Part shown: positions 44,405 to 53,969 of the stretch, piece by piece | Numbering within the stretch: the stretch's first letter is position 1 | How the letters are laid out: every line of letters starts with the position of its first letter | From: Anaerococcus vaginalis ATCC 51170 | GTDB taxonomy: Bacteria > Bacillota > Clostridia > Tissierellales > Peptoniphilaceae | NCBI RefSeq assembly: GCF_000163295.1 | Contig: NZ_GG700527.1 | Coordinates: forward strand, 883,166-947,165 | Direction: 5' to 3' | Length of the DNA stretch: 64,000 bases | The notes under the pieces: generated by a model | The model's database searches: none | The model's input: the letters and a program-made list of their open reading frames with translations, nothing else | What the model was told of the DNA's origin: nothing | Translations under genes and position numbers: made by a program

Positions 44405-44433
44405 TTGATTTTTTTAGGCGCTTTCTATATAAT
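44405..44433 (+). promoter_or_regulatory. Promoter of ychF-tdk
   Basis: TTGATT (44405-44410), 17 bases, TATAAT (44428-44433), 41 bases before the ychF ATG. Confidence 0.8.
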
Positions 44434-44474
44434 TAATAATGCTAAATAAAGAATAAAAAAGAGAGAGTGATTAA

Positions 44475-45572
44475 ATGAAATTAGGAATAGTTGGCCTACC
44501 AAATGTAGGCAAATCAACTTTATTTAATGCAATTACAAAAGCTGGAGCAGAAATTGCAAATTATCCTTTCTGCACAATAGATCCAAACGTAGGACTTGTA
44601 AATGTTCCAGATTATAGAGTTGATTATCTTGCAAAAATGCACAATTCAAAAAAAATTGTACCAGCAGCTATAGAATTTTATGATATAGCAGGACTTGTAA
44701 AAGGTGCAAGTAAGGGCGAAGGATTGGGAAATAAATTTTTATCAAATATAAGAGAAACAGATGCAATTGTAGAAGTTTTGCGTTGTTTTAACGATCCAAA
44801 TGTAACCCATGTTGATGGTAACATTGATCCATTAAGAGATATTGAAACAATAAATTTTGAGCTTATACTTTCAGACCTTGAGCTTGTTGAAAAAGTTTTG
44901 GTAAAAAGAGAAAAAGTCGCAAAATCTGATAAATCAGCAAGAAGCGAAGTTGAATTATTAAAAAGAATAAAAGAAGTTTTGGAAGAAGGAAAATCTGCCA
45001 GAGTTTTAAATTTGCACGATGAAGAAAAGGCTCTTCTTAAAACCTACCAACTTCTTTCAACAAAACCAATAATTTATGTTTGCAATGTCGATGAAAGTGA
45101 TGTTGCAAATAATGGCGATGATAATGAATTTGTTCAAAAAGTTAGAGAATTTGCCAAAGAAGAAAACGCCCAAGTTTCTGTAGTAAGTGCAAAAATCGAG
45201 CAAGAAATATCTGAGCTTGAAAGCGATGAAGAAAAGAAAGAATTTTTGGAAATGATCGGTCTAAGTGAATCAGGTTGCGATCAAGTTATAAAAGATTCTT
45301 ATAAAACCTTAAATTTAATTTCATTTTTGACAACAGGAGAAGATGAAACAAGAGCTTGGACAATTACAAATGGAACAAAAGCTGTAGATGCTGCTGGAAA
45401 GATCCACACAGATATACAAAGAGGTTTTATAAAAGCAGAAATCGTAAGTTTTGATACCCTAAAAGAATATGGTAATATGGCAAAAGTAAAAGAACATGGT
45501 CAACTTCGTATGGAAGGAAAAGATTATGTTATGAAAGATGGAGATATTACCAATTTTAAATTTAATGTTTAG
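44475..45572 (+). CDS. ychF: Redox-regulated ATPase/GTPase YchF
   Basis: OBG-family translation-associated P-loop NTPase that prefers ATP. The 365-residue protein has the G1 motif GLPNVGKSTL (residues 6-15), the G3 region FYDIAGLVKGASKGEG, the altered G4 position CNVDES instead of NKxD that marks YchF, and a C-terminal TGS domain with FLTTGEDETRAWTI. The ATG follows GAGAGAGTG. It is followed after seven bases by tdk on the plus strand. Length and motifs are standard. Confidence 0.97.
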   Translation: MKLGIVGLPNVGKSTLFNAITKAGAEIANYPFCTIDPNVGLVNVPDYRVDYLAKMHNSKKIVPAAIEFYDIAGLVKGASKGEGLGNKFLSNIRETDAIVEVLRCFNDPNVTHVDGNIDPLRDIETINFELILSDLELVEKVLVKREKVAKSDKSARSEVELLKRIKEVLEEGKSARVLNLHDEEKALLKTYQLLSTKPIIYVCNVDESDVANNGDDNEFVQKVREFAKEENAQVSVVSAKIEQEISELESDEEKKEFLEMIGLSESGCDQVIKDSYKTLNLISFLTTGEDETRAWTITNGTKAVDAAGKIHTDIQRGFIKAEIVSFDTLKEYGNMAKVKEHGQLRMEGKDYVMKDGDITNFKFNV

Positions 45573-45579
45573 GTGAGAT

Positions 45580-46185
45580 ATGAAAAAACAAGCTAAACTT
45601 ATTGTTCATACAGGTTCTATGTTTTCAGGCAAAACCACTTCCCTATGGCGTGAGCTTTATAGGATGAAAGTTGCAGGATACAAAACAATTGCATTCAAAC
45701 CATCAGTTGATTCAAGACATGAAGATGAAAAAATAATAAGCCATGATAATTTGGAGCTTGATGCGATTAAAATAGAATCCATAAAAGAAATTTTGGATTA
45801 TGCAAAAAATAATGAAATTGATGCTATAGGAATTGATGAAGTTCAATTTTTTCCAGACAAGCCATCAAAAATTGTCGACTATTTTGTAGAACTTATGCAA
45901 AATCATATTACAATTGTTGTGTCAGGACTTGATATGGATTATAAAACAAAACCATTTGAAGTTGTAAAAGAGCTGATGCCAATAGCTGACGAATTAATAA
46001 AACACCATGCTATTTGTGCATCATGCGGAGAAGATGCTTGGGTTTCCTTTAGAAAATCTTACAATGAAGAAAGAATAGAAATCGGAGCTCAAGATTCATA
46101 CGAGCCTTTGTGCAGATCATGCTACAATAGAAAAATGAAAGATAGAGAAAAAAATAAAAATCAAATATCATTAGACGAAATTTAA
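45580..46185 (+). CDS. tdk: Thymidine kinase
   Basis: Phosphorylates thymidine in the pyrimidine salvage pathway. The 201-residue protein starts with the P-loop GSMFSGKTTSL, carries the DEVQFF motif, the lasso-region and two zinc-ligand pairs (CASC in the middle and CRSC near the end). Length is standard for the type II enzyme. It starts seven bases after the ychF stop behind AGGTGAGAT and is co-transcribed with ychF. It ends just before a terminator. Confidence 0.97.
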   Translation: MKKQAKLIVHTGSMFSGKTTSLWRELYRMKVAGYKTIAFKPSVDSRHEDEKIISHDNLELDAIKIESIKEILDYAKNNEIDAIGIDEVQFFPDKPSKIVDYFVELMQNHITIVVSGLDMDYKTKPFEVVKELMPIADELIKHHAICASCGEDAWVSFRKSYNEERIEIGAQDSYEPLCRSCYNRKMKDREKNKNQISLDEI

Positions 46186-46212
46186 ACTGCTCTTTATTGA
46201 GTAGTTTTTATT
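46184..46212 (+). terminator. Terminator after tdk
   Basis: AAACTGCTC (46184-46192) pairs with GAGTAGTTT (46199-46207) with one G-T wobble, followed by a T-rich run. Confidence 0.75.
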
Positions 46213-46240
46213 TTTTATAGCTTATATCTGAAAATTTCCA

Positions 46241-46279
46241 AAAAAATAAGGCTGTTATTTCTAACAACCTTATTTTTGT
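46241..46279 (-). terminator. Terminator after thl
   Basis: AATAAGGCTGTTA (46245-46257) pairs with TAACAACCTTATT (46262-46274), one wobble on the minus strand, then TTTT. Confidence 0.85.
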
Positions 46280-46290
46280 TTATAAATTTA

Positions 46291-47472
46291 TTATCTTTCA
46301 ACTACTAGAGCTGTTCCCATTCCTCCACCTATACAAAGTGTAGCAAGACCTTTTTTAGAATCTCTTTTTTCCATTTCGTATAAAAGTGTTGTAAGAATTC
46401 TTGCTCCTGATCCTCCGATTGGGTGACCTATCGCAATTGCTCCACCGTTTACATTTGTTTTTTCTGGATCAAAGCCCATTTCATTTCTTACAGCGTATGA
46501 TTGAGCTGCGAAAGCTTCGTTTGATTCAACTAAGTCAAGATCTTCAACTTTCCATCCTGCTTTTTCAAGAGCTTTTTTACTTGATGGAATTGGACCTGTT
46601 CCCATAACTTTTGGATCAACTCCTGCTGATGCATAGCTTACGATTGTAGCAAGTGGTTTAACGCCTAATTCTTTAGCTTTTTCTTCGCTCATAACTACAA
46701 GACAAGCTGCTCCATCATTGATTCCTGATGCGTTAGCTGCTGTAACTGTACCATCTTTTATAAATGCTGGTCTTAATTTAGAAATTCCTTCTTGTGTTAC
46801 ACCGTCTCTGATATATTCATCATCTTCAACTACTGTAACATTTCCTTTTCTATCTTTTATTTCTACTGGAGCGATTTCATCTTTAAATCTTCCTTCAGCA
46901 CGAGCCTTGCTTGCTCTTTGTTGACTTACTGCTGCAAGATCATCTTGCATTTCTCTAGTAATTCCATATTTTTCAGCTACATTTTCAGCTGTAACTCCCA
47001 TGTGATAATCATTGTAAACGTCCCAAAGACCATCAGTAATCATTTCGTCAACAAATTTTTTATCTCCCATTCTAGCTCCCCATCTAGATTCATTAGATAA
47101 GAATGGGGCGTTTGACATACTTTCAGCACCACCTGCTAAAACAACGTCAACATCTCCTGCTAAAATCATTTGAGCTGCAAGTGAAACAGTTCTAAGTCCT
47201 GATCCACAAACTTTATTAATTGTCATTGCAGGTGTTGTTATTGGGATTCCTGCTCCTAATGAAATTTGTCTTGCAACGTTTTGTCCAAGTCCTGCTTGTA
47301 AAACGCATCCTAAAACAGTTTCTTCAATATCTTCTGGTTTAATTCCAGCTCTTTCGATAGCTGCTTTAGCTGCAACAACACCCAAATCAACTGCGCTTTG
47401 TGATTTTAAAGCTCCACCAAAACTTCCTACTGGAGTTCTAGCTGCACTTGCAATTACTACTTTTCTTGTCAT
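46291..47472 (-). CDS. thl: Acetyl-CoA C-acetyltransferase (thiolase)
   Basis: Condenses two acetyl-CoA to acetoacetyl-CoA, the entry to butyrate-type fermentation, or works in reverse. The 393-residue protein has active-site Cys89 in [11 protein letters not shown], the NEAFA segment, the catalytic histidine in [11 protein letters not shown] and the second cysteine in CIGGGMG. The ATG follows AAGGGG. Own promoter at 47527-47555 and own terminator, so it is a single-gene unit. The partner genes of butyrate synthesis are not in the window. Confidence 0.97.
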   Translation of the reverse strand: MTRKVVIASAARTPVGSFGGALKSQSAVDLGVVAAKAAIERAGIKPEDIEETVLGCVLQAGLGQNVARQISLGAGIPITTPAMTINKVCGSGLRTVSLAAQMILAGDVDVVLAGGAESMSNAPFLSNESRWGARMGDKKFVDEMITDGLWDVYNDYHMGVTAENVAEKYGITREMQDDLAAVSQQRASKARAEGRFKDEIAPVEIKDRKGNVTVVEDDEYIRDGVTQEGISKLRPAFIKDGTVTAANASGINDGAACLVVMSEEKAKELGVKPLATIVSYASAGVDPKVMGTGPIPSSKKALEKAGWKVEDLDLVESNEAFAAQSYAVRNEMGFDPEKTNVNGGAIAIGHPIGGSGARILTTLLYEMEKRDSKKGLATLCIGGGMGTALVVER

Positions 47473-47526
47473 AATTTCCCCTTTCGATTTTATATCTGAT
47501 AAATTGTTATCTTAACTTACAATACG

Positions 47527-47555
47527 ATTATAACATGTAGTTAAAAATTTATCAA
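47527..47555 (-). promoter_or_regulatory. Promoter of thl
   Basis: On the minus strand TTGATA (47550-47555), 17 bases, TATAAT (47527-47532), 54 bases before the ATG. Confidence 0.8.
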
Positions 47556-47660
47556 ACATTTTCTAATAATTTTTATTTGGATTTTGAAATCCTTTTTCTA
47601 ATATTTTTACTTACAATAAAAATATACAGGATAAAAAAATAATTGCAAAAAATTTCTAAT

Positions 47661-47688
47661 AAAAAACATCCAAAAATTAATTTGGATG
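47661..47688 (-). terminator. Terminator after brnQ
   Basis: CATCCAAA (47667-47674) pairs with TTTGGATG (47681-47688), followed by six T on the minus strand. Confidence 0.85.
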
Positions 47689-47694
47689 AAAAAT

Positions 47695-49005
47695 TTATTT
47701 ATTTTTATTTAATTTTAAATATAGGCTAGTTAGGATAATTATAACAATTAGAGGAATTATCCATGGAAAATCTACAATATTTAAGGAGATAACTTGTATA
47801 ATTTTTTTCAATACTGATTCTAAACCAAATAACAAAGAAACATTTACATTAAACATTTCTTTTAAAATGTCTATCAAACTAATTAGAGCATCTATAAATG
47901 AAACTATTGTTACCACAATAAAAGAATTTCTAATTACTAATTTATTGAGAGAATTTTTCCCAATCAAATTAAATACTACTAAAACAATTGCTAAAGGATA
48001 GACAAATTGTAAAAATGGTCCTGTAAGCTTTACTATTGATTCCACTCCAAGAACAGATAATAATAAAGACACTAAAGCTATTGCTATTGCAAGAAAACTA
48101 TAATTAAATTTATTTTTAGAAAATTCTGCGAATATATTGGAAATTGATGAAATCAAGCCTACAGATGTTGTAAAACATGCCATAATAATTGCGACTAATA
48201 AAACAAATTTCCCCTTATCTCCAAGAATTTTTTCTGAAATAAAATTTAGTAAAGTTACTCTTGAATCTGTAACAATACTTGTTGATGCACTTGCTCCCAA
48301 AAATGTAAGTGAAATATATACAAAAGCAAGTCCAAAAACTGCAATCAATGATGCTTGAATAGTCTTTTTTAATAATTGATTTTTATAGCCTTTTTTTATC
48401 ACGCTTTCTACAATTATTGGTGTAAATGCAAGAGCTGCCAAAGCATCCATTGTATTATATCCTTCAAGCATTGAATCAGAAAATATTTTACTTAAATCTA
48501 TATTAATTTCTTTTATTGGTCCAATCGGATTTAACATTCCAACAATTATCATTATAAATAAAGAAATTAATAAAAGTGGCGTCAAAAATTTTCCAATTAA
48601 ATCTACAACAGAATTTTTTGCCAAAGACAAAAACAATGATAATCCAAAAAATATTAAAGTAAAGACCCAAATATTTACATTAAAGCCTGCTGATTGTACC
48701 ATCTCAAAACTTGTAGCTGCAGTTCTTGGAATTGCACCTAAAGGTCCGATACAAAGAGCAATAATTAAAACTATTGCTTTTGAAAGCCTAGCTCCTGCAA
48801 GTGAAGTAAAAGTAAAAATATTTCCTTGCCTTTTTGCCATACTAACTACAGCAAGCAAAGTTAATCCAACTCCCACAATTGTAAAGGCAATAGATGCCAA
48901 TAACCACTTATCTCCATAAGTATATCCCAACATTGGTGGAAAAATTAAATTCCCCGCTCCAAAAAACATTGCAAATAATGCAAATCCTATTACTAAAATA
49001 TCCAT
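47695..49005 (-). CDS. brnQ: Branched-chain amino acid:cation symporter (LIVCS family)
   Basis: Membrane carrier importing leucine, isoleucine or valine with Na+ or H+. The 436-residue protein has about twelve hydrophobic segments, begins with the family motif MFFGAGNLIFPPMLGY and has the segment PRTAATSFEM and ALAALAFTPIIVESV. The ATG follows AAGGAGGAG. It is a single-gene unit flanked by terminators. The 220-base gap upstream is AT-rich, and I see no T-box or other leader element in it. Confidence 0.95.
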   Translation of the reverse strand: MDILVIGFALFAMFFGAGNLIFPPMLGYTYGDKWLLASIAFTIVGVGLTLLAVVSMAKRQGNIFTFTSLAGARLSKAIVLIIALCIGPLGAIPRTAATSFEMVQSAGFNVNIWVFTLIFFGLSLFLSLAKNSVVDLIGKFLTPLLLISLFIMIIVGMLNPIGPIKEINIDLSKIFSDSMLEGYNTMDALAALAFTPIIVESVIKKGYKNQLLKKTIQASLIAVFGLAFVYISLTFLGASASTSIVTDSRVTLLNFISEKILGDKGKFVLLVAIIMACFTTSVGLISSISNIFAEFSKNKFNYSFLAIAIALVSLLLSVLGVESIVKLTGPFLQFVYPLAIVLVVFNLIGKNSLNKLVIRNSFIVVTIVSFIDALISLIDILKEMFNVNVSLLFGLESVLKKIIQVISLNIVDFPWIIPLIVIIILTSLYLKLNKNK

Positions 49006-49240
49006 AACTCCTCCTTAAAGCTGTACTTTTATATTTTACCATTTTTTTGATTACTTATTAAGTCTTTTTTAAAGTTTTTTACAAATTTTTTATTATTTTC
49101 TTTAAATTTTAATATTTTTCTTTGGGAAAGATATTTATTTATAAATTTGAAAACATTTTATTATGAATTTTTATAAGATTTGACATATATTTCCAATGAA
49201 ATAAGTAAAATTATCCATTTTTATAAATTTATTTTTGGCA

Positions 49241-49267
49241 AAAAAATAGGAGATTTCTCTCCTATTT
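49241..49267 (-). terminator. Terminator after map
   Basis: AAATAGGAG (49244-49252) pairs with CTCCTATTT (49259-49267) over a 6-base loop, overlapping the map stop codon, then T run on the minus strand. Confidence 0.88.
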
Positions 49268-50062
49268 ATATGCTTCTATAAATTTTTTGTCATCTTCTGT
49301 CAAAGAAAAATTATTTTGGTCAGTTATTATTTCTGCTCCTTCTTTTCTTATGACAAGTTGGTGTTCAAATTGTGAACAAACGGAACCATCTTTTGTTCTT
49401 GCTGTCCATCCATTTGAATCCATTTTTGATTTCCAATCGCCAACTGCTATCATTGGCTCAATTGTAAATACCATATTTTCTTCTATTCTAGGACCAAATC
49501 CTTTTTTTCCATAATGTGGAACTTGTGGATCTTCGTGCATTTCTTTTCCAATTCCATGACCTATAAAATCCCTTATAACTGAAAAGCCATTTTCGTCCTC
49601 AACGTATTGTTGAATTGCATAACCTATATCTCCGATTCTGTTTCCTGGTTTTGCAGCTTCAATTCCTTTGTAAAGAGCTTTTAAATTAACATCAACTAAC
49701 TTTTCATTTTCTTCACTCAATTTTCCAATTTTATAAGTCCAACAAGAATCTGCAAGTCCTCCATTGTAATCTATAACATTATCAATTGAAACTACATCGC
49801 CTTCTTTTAGTACATAATCAGAAGGAAATCCGTGACAAATTTCATCATTTACGGATATGCAAAGTGTATATGGAAATCCTTGATAACCTAATTGGGCAGG
49901 TCTTGCATTTTTGTGTTTTATAAATTTATTTGCAAAATCGTCAAGAAATTTTGTTGTTATTCCAGCTCTTATTACTTCTTTTATGGCAAGGTGTGTTTGG
50001 CAAAGAATTTCTGAAGCCCCATACATTTTTTCTATATCATTTTCTGTATAAAGTCTTATCAT
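49262..50062 (-). CDS. map: Methionine aminopeptidase, type I
   Basis: Removes the initiator methionine from new proteins. The 266-residue protein has His in ICHGFPSD, metal aspartates in SIDNVIDYNGGLADSC, the metal histidine in FIGHGIGKEMHEDPQ, and glutamates in FTIEPMI and SQFEHQLVI. It is slightly longer than the minimal 250-residue form. The ATG follows AAGGAATT; 17 bases separate it from the nitroreductase stop, so the two are co-transcribed. It is not in the common secY-adk-map ribosomal context, suggesting a second copy may exist elsewhere. Confidence 0.95.
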   Translation of the reverse strand: MIRLYTENDIEKMYGASEILCQTHLAIKEVIRAGITTKFLDDFANKFIKHKNARPAQLGYQGFPYTLCISVNDEICHGFPSDYVLKEGDVVSIDNVIDYNGGLADSCWTYKIGKLSEENEKLVDVNLKALYKGIEAAKPGNRIGDIGYAIQQYVEDENGFSVIRDFIGHGIGKEMHEDPQVPHYGKKGFGPRIEENMVFTIEPMIAVGDWKSKMDSNGWTARTKDGSVCSQFEHQLVIRKEGAEIITDQNNFSLTEDDKKFIEAYK

Positions 50063-50079
50063 TAAAATTCCTTAAAATT

Positions 50080-50877
50080 TTATAATTCTTTTTGAGCAAT
50101 AAATTGGAATTTTGAGCCATCTAATTTTGGTTCGACTTCCCAAATTGAATTTATTGATATTTCTTTTGTTAATTGATCAAAATAATACATTACAATTCCT
50201 GCATCAACTAAATTTGCTTCGTCTTTGTAATCTTCTAAATATAAATTTACAAAATTATCTTTTAAAACAAATCTCCATGGTTGTGAATTGTATGATGATG
50301 GAGCAAATCTTAGGTATGAGAATAAATCATCAAGTCCTCTTTGAGAAAGCTCTTCTACGCTTGCTTTGTGATCTAAATCATCAATAAATACAAATTCATT
50401 TATTCCTTTTCTATCATCGTATCTGTGTTCTCTGACTTCTTGTTTTATAGCTTCGCCAATTGCAAGAATTGACATAATTTTTCCCTCAGCATTTACAAAA
50501 GCTGATTTTAAAATATCATCGCTTACTCCGCTTACTGTAATGTAGCAAGAAGCTAGTCCTTGTTCAGATAATTTAGTAATTAATTCTTCAAGACCATAAG
50601 CTCCTTTAACAAGAGCAGATTTGCTATCATTTGTAATATCAAGGGCAACATACAAAGGCGCTTTTATCATAACTCCCTTGTAGCCAGCGTTTCCTTTTAA
50701 TTTAAAATAAACTTCTTCTCCCTTATTATTTACTTGGTAATGAAGATCCTTTTCACCAAATTTATTTTCTAATTCTCTTGTAATTTGGTAAATCTTTTTA
50801 ATTTTTTCATCGTCTACCTTTTCATCTTTAAAATCTCTAGTAGAAGTTCTTGTTTTTAAAAAATTTGTAGTTAACAT
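50080..50877 (-). CDS. Nitroreductase-family flavoprotein
   Basis: Probable FMN- or FAD-dependent NAD(P)H oxidoreductase; substrate unknown. The 265-residue protein starts with the family segment FLKTRTSTRDF, and has a second half with LRFAPSSYNSQPWRFVL, the pattern of the TM1586-type nitroreductases, where two related halves form one chain. An in-between loop has ILAIGEAIKQE. The ATG follows GGGAGGAATT. It is upstream of map on the same transcript, and divergent from the UvrD-like helicase. Confidence 0.88.
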   Translation of the reverse strand: MLTTNFLKTRTSTRDFKDEKVDDEKIKKIYQITRELENKFGEKDLHYQVNNKGEEVYFKLKGNAGYKGVMIKAPLYVALDITNDSKSALVKGAYGLEELITKLSEQGLASCYITVSGVSDDILKSAFVNAEGKIMSILAIGEAIKQEVREHRYDDRKGINEFVFIDDLDHKASVEELSQRGLDDLFSYLRFAPSSYNSQPWRFVLKDNFVNLYLEDYKDEANLVDAGIVMYYFDQLTKEISINSIWEVEPKLDGSKFQFIAQKEL

Positions 50878-50981
50878 AATTCCTCCCGTTTTAAATATTA
50901 TACCTTAAATCGTCAGTTAATAAATTAAATTATTAAATACTCTATAATTAAATTCTTATACTTATATGATAAAATATAAAT

Positions 50982-52796
50982 ATGAAATTTACAAGCAAAC
51001 AATTACAAGCTGCAAAACATTTGGATGGTCCTCTTTTAGTTTTGGCAATTCCAGGTTCTGGAAAAACTACAATGCTTTTAGAAAGAATAAAATTTTTGTC
51101 AGAACATATTGATTCGTCAAAAATTTTAAATTTAACTTTTTCTAGAATCCAAGCTAATGATATGAAAAAAAGATTTGATAGCAAGGATTCAAATTTTATG
51201 ACTATTCATGCTTTTTGCTATCTTATAATTAGAAATTATTTAAAAAAATATAATAGACAAGTAAATCTAATAGAAGATGAGAAAATTTACAATAAATATA
51301 ATCTTGTTGGAGAAATTTATAAAAGCATTAATAATAAAAAAATGTCCAAAGAAGATTTAAATTTATTCTTTCAAAAAATTTCTTTTATGAAAAATTCTCT
51401 CCTAGATATTTCCTATCTAGAAAATATTGAAATTTCTAATGCAGATAGAATTTATTTGGAATATGAAAAAATAAAAAAACAAAAGCACCTTCTAGATTTT
51501 GATGATATGCAAGTTTATGCCCTTAAATTATTAGAAGATAAAAAACTTTTAAAATCAATTAAAAACAAATATAAATATTTCCAACTTGACGAAGGGCAAG
51601 ATACTTCGCTTTTGCAATTTAAAATTTTAGAAAAAATAGTTATGCCAGAAAATAATCTTCTTGTAGTAGCAGATGATGACCAATCAATTTATTCCTTTAG
51701 GGCGTCAAATCCTAATTACCTGTTAAATTTTACAAAAATTTACAAAGATGCAAAAATAATGACTCTTGATACAAACTACAGGTCTGGTGAAGAAATTATA
51801 AAATTAGCTAAAAATTTTATAGGGCAAAATAAAAATAGGTACAAAAAAGATTTTAAAGTGAATAGAAAAAATCCAAGCCAAATAAAAATAAAATCTTTCA
51901 AAAATTTTTCAAAAGAATATGCTTATATACTTGAAAATATTGATAAAAACGAAAATACTGGAATTTTATTTAGAAATAATATTTCGGCAATTTCTCTAAT
52001 TTCTTACCTATTAGAAAATAATATTGATTTTTCAATAAATTCTAAAATAATGGATTTTTTTGAATCAAAAATTTTTCTAGATATGATTAATATAATTAAT
52101 TTTTCAAATGATTTTAATAATGTAGAAATTTTTTCTGAAATTTACTATAAGATTTCATCCTACTTATCAAAAGATGACATAGAAAAACTTATATATAAGC
52201 CAATTAATGAGAATATTTTCGATTTTTTTGAAAATTCTGATATAGAAAACTTCAAGAAAGACGCCTTATTTAACATCGAAAAAAAGCTAAAGCATCTTAG
52301 AAAATTAGACATTGATAAAAAAATTTCTTTTATACATCAAAGCCTTTCTTATAAAAATTATATTGATATGTTAAGTAGAAAATACAAGGAAGAAACTGTA
52401 AATAAAGATATTTACATAGAAAGCCTAAAATATTTTACAAAATCATGCGAAAATCTTGACCAAGTATATGAAAAAATTAAAATTATAGAAAAAAAATCTA
52501 AATCTTTAAGCGAAAATAATTTAAAACTTTCAACTATCCACTCTTCTAAAGGTCTTGAATATGACACAGTCTTTGTAATAGATTTAATTAAAAATGAATT
52601 TCCTATAATATTAGATAAAGAAAATTATTTTGAAAGATTGGAAGAAGAAAGAAGAATTTTTTATGTTGCAATTACTAGAGCAAAAAATAATCTACATCTT
52701 TTATCGCTAAAAAACAGAAATAATAAAAAAGTAGAATCATCAATTTTTTATAAAAGCAGTCAAGAAATAATAAAAAATAGCCTTGGGTCAAAGTAA
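50982..52796 (+). CDS. UvrD/Rep-like ATP-dependent DNA helicase, short form
   Basis: Superfamily 1A 3'-5' DNA helicase. The 604-residue protein has Q motif and Walker A (TSKQLQAAKH, IPGSGKTT), motif II as DEGQDTS at 203-209, motif III VADDDQSIYSFRA, motif IV LDTNYRSG, motif V STIHSSKGLEYD and motif VI YVAITRAKN. It is 100 or more residues shorter than PcrA and lacks its C-terminal extension. No ribosome site is visible, and a -10-like box lies only seven bases before the ATG. It is single-gene and convergent with hydF. A role in repair or replication restart is likely but unspecified. Confidence 0.9.
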   Translation: MKFTSKQLQAAKHLDGPLLVLAIPGSGKTTMLLERIKFLSEHIDSSKILNLTFSRIQANDMKKRFDSKDSNFMTIHAFCYLIIRNYLKKYNRQVNLIEDEKIYNKYNLVGEIYKSINNKKMSKEDLNLFFQKISFMKNSLLDISYLENIEISNADRIYLEYEKIKKQKHLLDFDDMQVYALKLLEDKKLLKSIKNKYKYFQLDEGQDTSLLQFKILEKIVMPENNLLVVADDDQSIYSFRASNPNYLLNFTKIYKDAKIMTLDTNYRSGEEIIKLAKNFIGQNKNRYKKDFKVNRKNPSQIKIKSFKNFSKEYAYILENIDKNENTGILFRNNISAISLISYLLENNIDFSINSKIMDFFESKIFLDMINIINFSNDFNNVEIFSEIYYKISSYLSKDDIEKLIYKPINENIFDFFENSDIENFKKDALFNIEKKLKHLRKLDIDKKISFIHQSLSYKNYIDMLSRKYKEETVNKDIYIESLKYFTKSCENLDQVYEKIKIIEKKSKSLSENNLKLSTIHSSKGLEYDTVFVIDLIKNEFPIILDKENYFERLEEERRIFYVAITRAKNNLHLLSLKNRNNKKVESSIFYKSSQEIIKNSLGSK

Positions 52797-52818
52797 TAAA
52801 ACTTTGAACCAAGGCTAT
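52772..52818. terminator. Long hairpin between the helicase and hydF
   Basis: Seventeen paired bases with one mismatch (52777-52794 with 52801-52818), with six T on the minus strand but a weak T run on the plus strand. It mainly terminates hydF and overlaps the helicase stop codon. Confidence 0.85.
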
Positions 52819-52826
52819 CATCATAT

Positions 52827-53969
52827 TTATATATAAATTTTTTCCAAAATTCCATTTAAATAAGCAAGTACTATACCATAATTTGTCATTGGAATATTTT
52901 TCTCTTTTGCAAGTTTAATTCTTTCTTTTACATATTTTTCATTAAACATACAAGCTCCGCATTGAATTATCAAATCATACTTTTCAATATTTTCAAAATC
53001 ATCGCCCCTTGCAAATTCAATTTCTATATTATCATAATTTTTTTTCAATAATTTTGGAATTTTAACTCTTCCTATATCTTCAGAAATTGGAGGATGAGAA
53101 CAAGCTTCAGCAATTAAAATTTTTCTTGTTCCCTCATCTAATTTTTTTACAGATTCTATATAATAATCTATATCTCCCTTAAAAGCAGAAAATAAAACAG
53201 AAAAAGAAGTTAATTTTATGTTCTTATCCAAAATATTATAAACTTCTTTAAAATATTGAGAATCCGTTATTACAAGATCAGGTTTTTTATTAAAAGAATT
53301 TAAGGTATTTTCTAGATTTTTTAAATTTGTAGAAACTGCCGTTGCATTTTTATCTATAATTTCTCTTATAGTCATAACTTGCGGCTTGATAAGCCTAAAT
53401 TTTGGAGCTTCAGCATCTTGAGGAATCACAAGCAAAACCAAATCATTTTCTTTAACAAGATTTTTTGTAATAGTCTTATCTTCAATTTTAAAATCCGACC
53501 TAATCTTATCAAAAAATTTGTCCCTATCATTTTTATTTTTTAAATTAATTTTTAAGGGATTTATGCTTTCAAATTTTTCAAATATTTTTTCTCCAATATC
53601 CAAATCCTGTTTGCTTGCAATAAAAATTATATTTTTATATTCCTTTTTTAATTTAAAAATATCATTAAGCTCATCTTCCATAGACAAAAAATACAAAATA
53701 AGATCAGCTTTTTCTATTGTTTTTTTTGTTTTTTCTATTCTTTTTTCATACAAATTTGTATCATCATCAAATCCTGCCGTATCAAAAAATAATACTGGAC
53801 CAAAATCATGAATTTCCATTGATTTTTTTATAGGATCTGTAGTAGTTCCTTTTTGACTTGAAACAATAGAAACATCTTGGTCAGTTATATAATTTAAAAA
53901 TGAAGATTTGCCAGAATTTGTTTTACCTAAAAGAACAAGACTAAATCTTTCTGAATTATATGCTATCAT
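52827..53969 (-). CDS. hydF: [FeFe]-hydrogenase maturation GTPase HydF
   Basis: Scaffold and carrier that delivers the 2Fe subcluster to the hydrogenase. The 380-residue protein has a GTPase domain (P-loop GKTNSGKSS, residues about 15-23; switch with KGTTTDPI and DTAGFDD), a dimerisation domain, and a C-terminal cluster domain with ACSHPP and CGACM. The family pattern C-x-H ... H-C-x-x-C is met except that the histidine before the last CxxC is glutamine here. It overlaps hydG by 4 bases. hydE, the third maturase, is not seen. Confidence 0.95.
   Translation of the reverse strand: MIAYNSERFSLVLLGKTNSGKSSFLNYITDQDVSIVSSQKGTTTDPIKKSMEIHDFGPVLFFDTAGFDDDTNLYEKRIEKTKKTIEKADLILYFLSMEDELNDIFKLKKEYKNIIFIASKQDLDIGEKIFEKFESINPLKINLKNKNDRDKFFDKIRSDFKIEDKTITKNLVKENDLVLLVIPQDAEAPKFRLIKPQVMTIREIIDKNATAVSTNLKNLENTLNSFNKKPDLVITDSQYFKEVYNILDKNIKLTSFSVLFSAFKGDIDYYIESVKKLDEGTRKILIAEACSHPPISEDIGRVKIPKLLKKNYDNIEIEFARGDDFENIEKYDLIIQCGACMFNEKYVKERIKLAKEKNIPMTNYGIVLAYLNGILEKIYI

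Noticed and set aside
49006..49261. Possible T-box or other leader riboswitch ahead of brnQ
   Set aside because: No T-box sequence, specifier loop or terminator is visible; the gap is plain AT-rich sequence.
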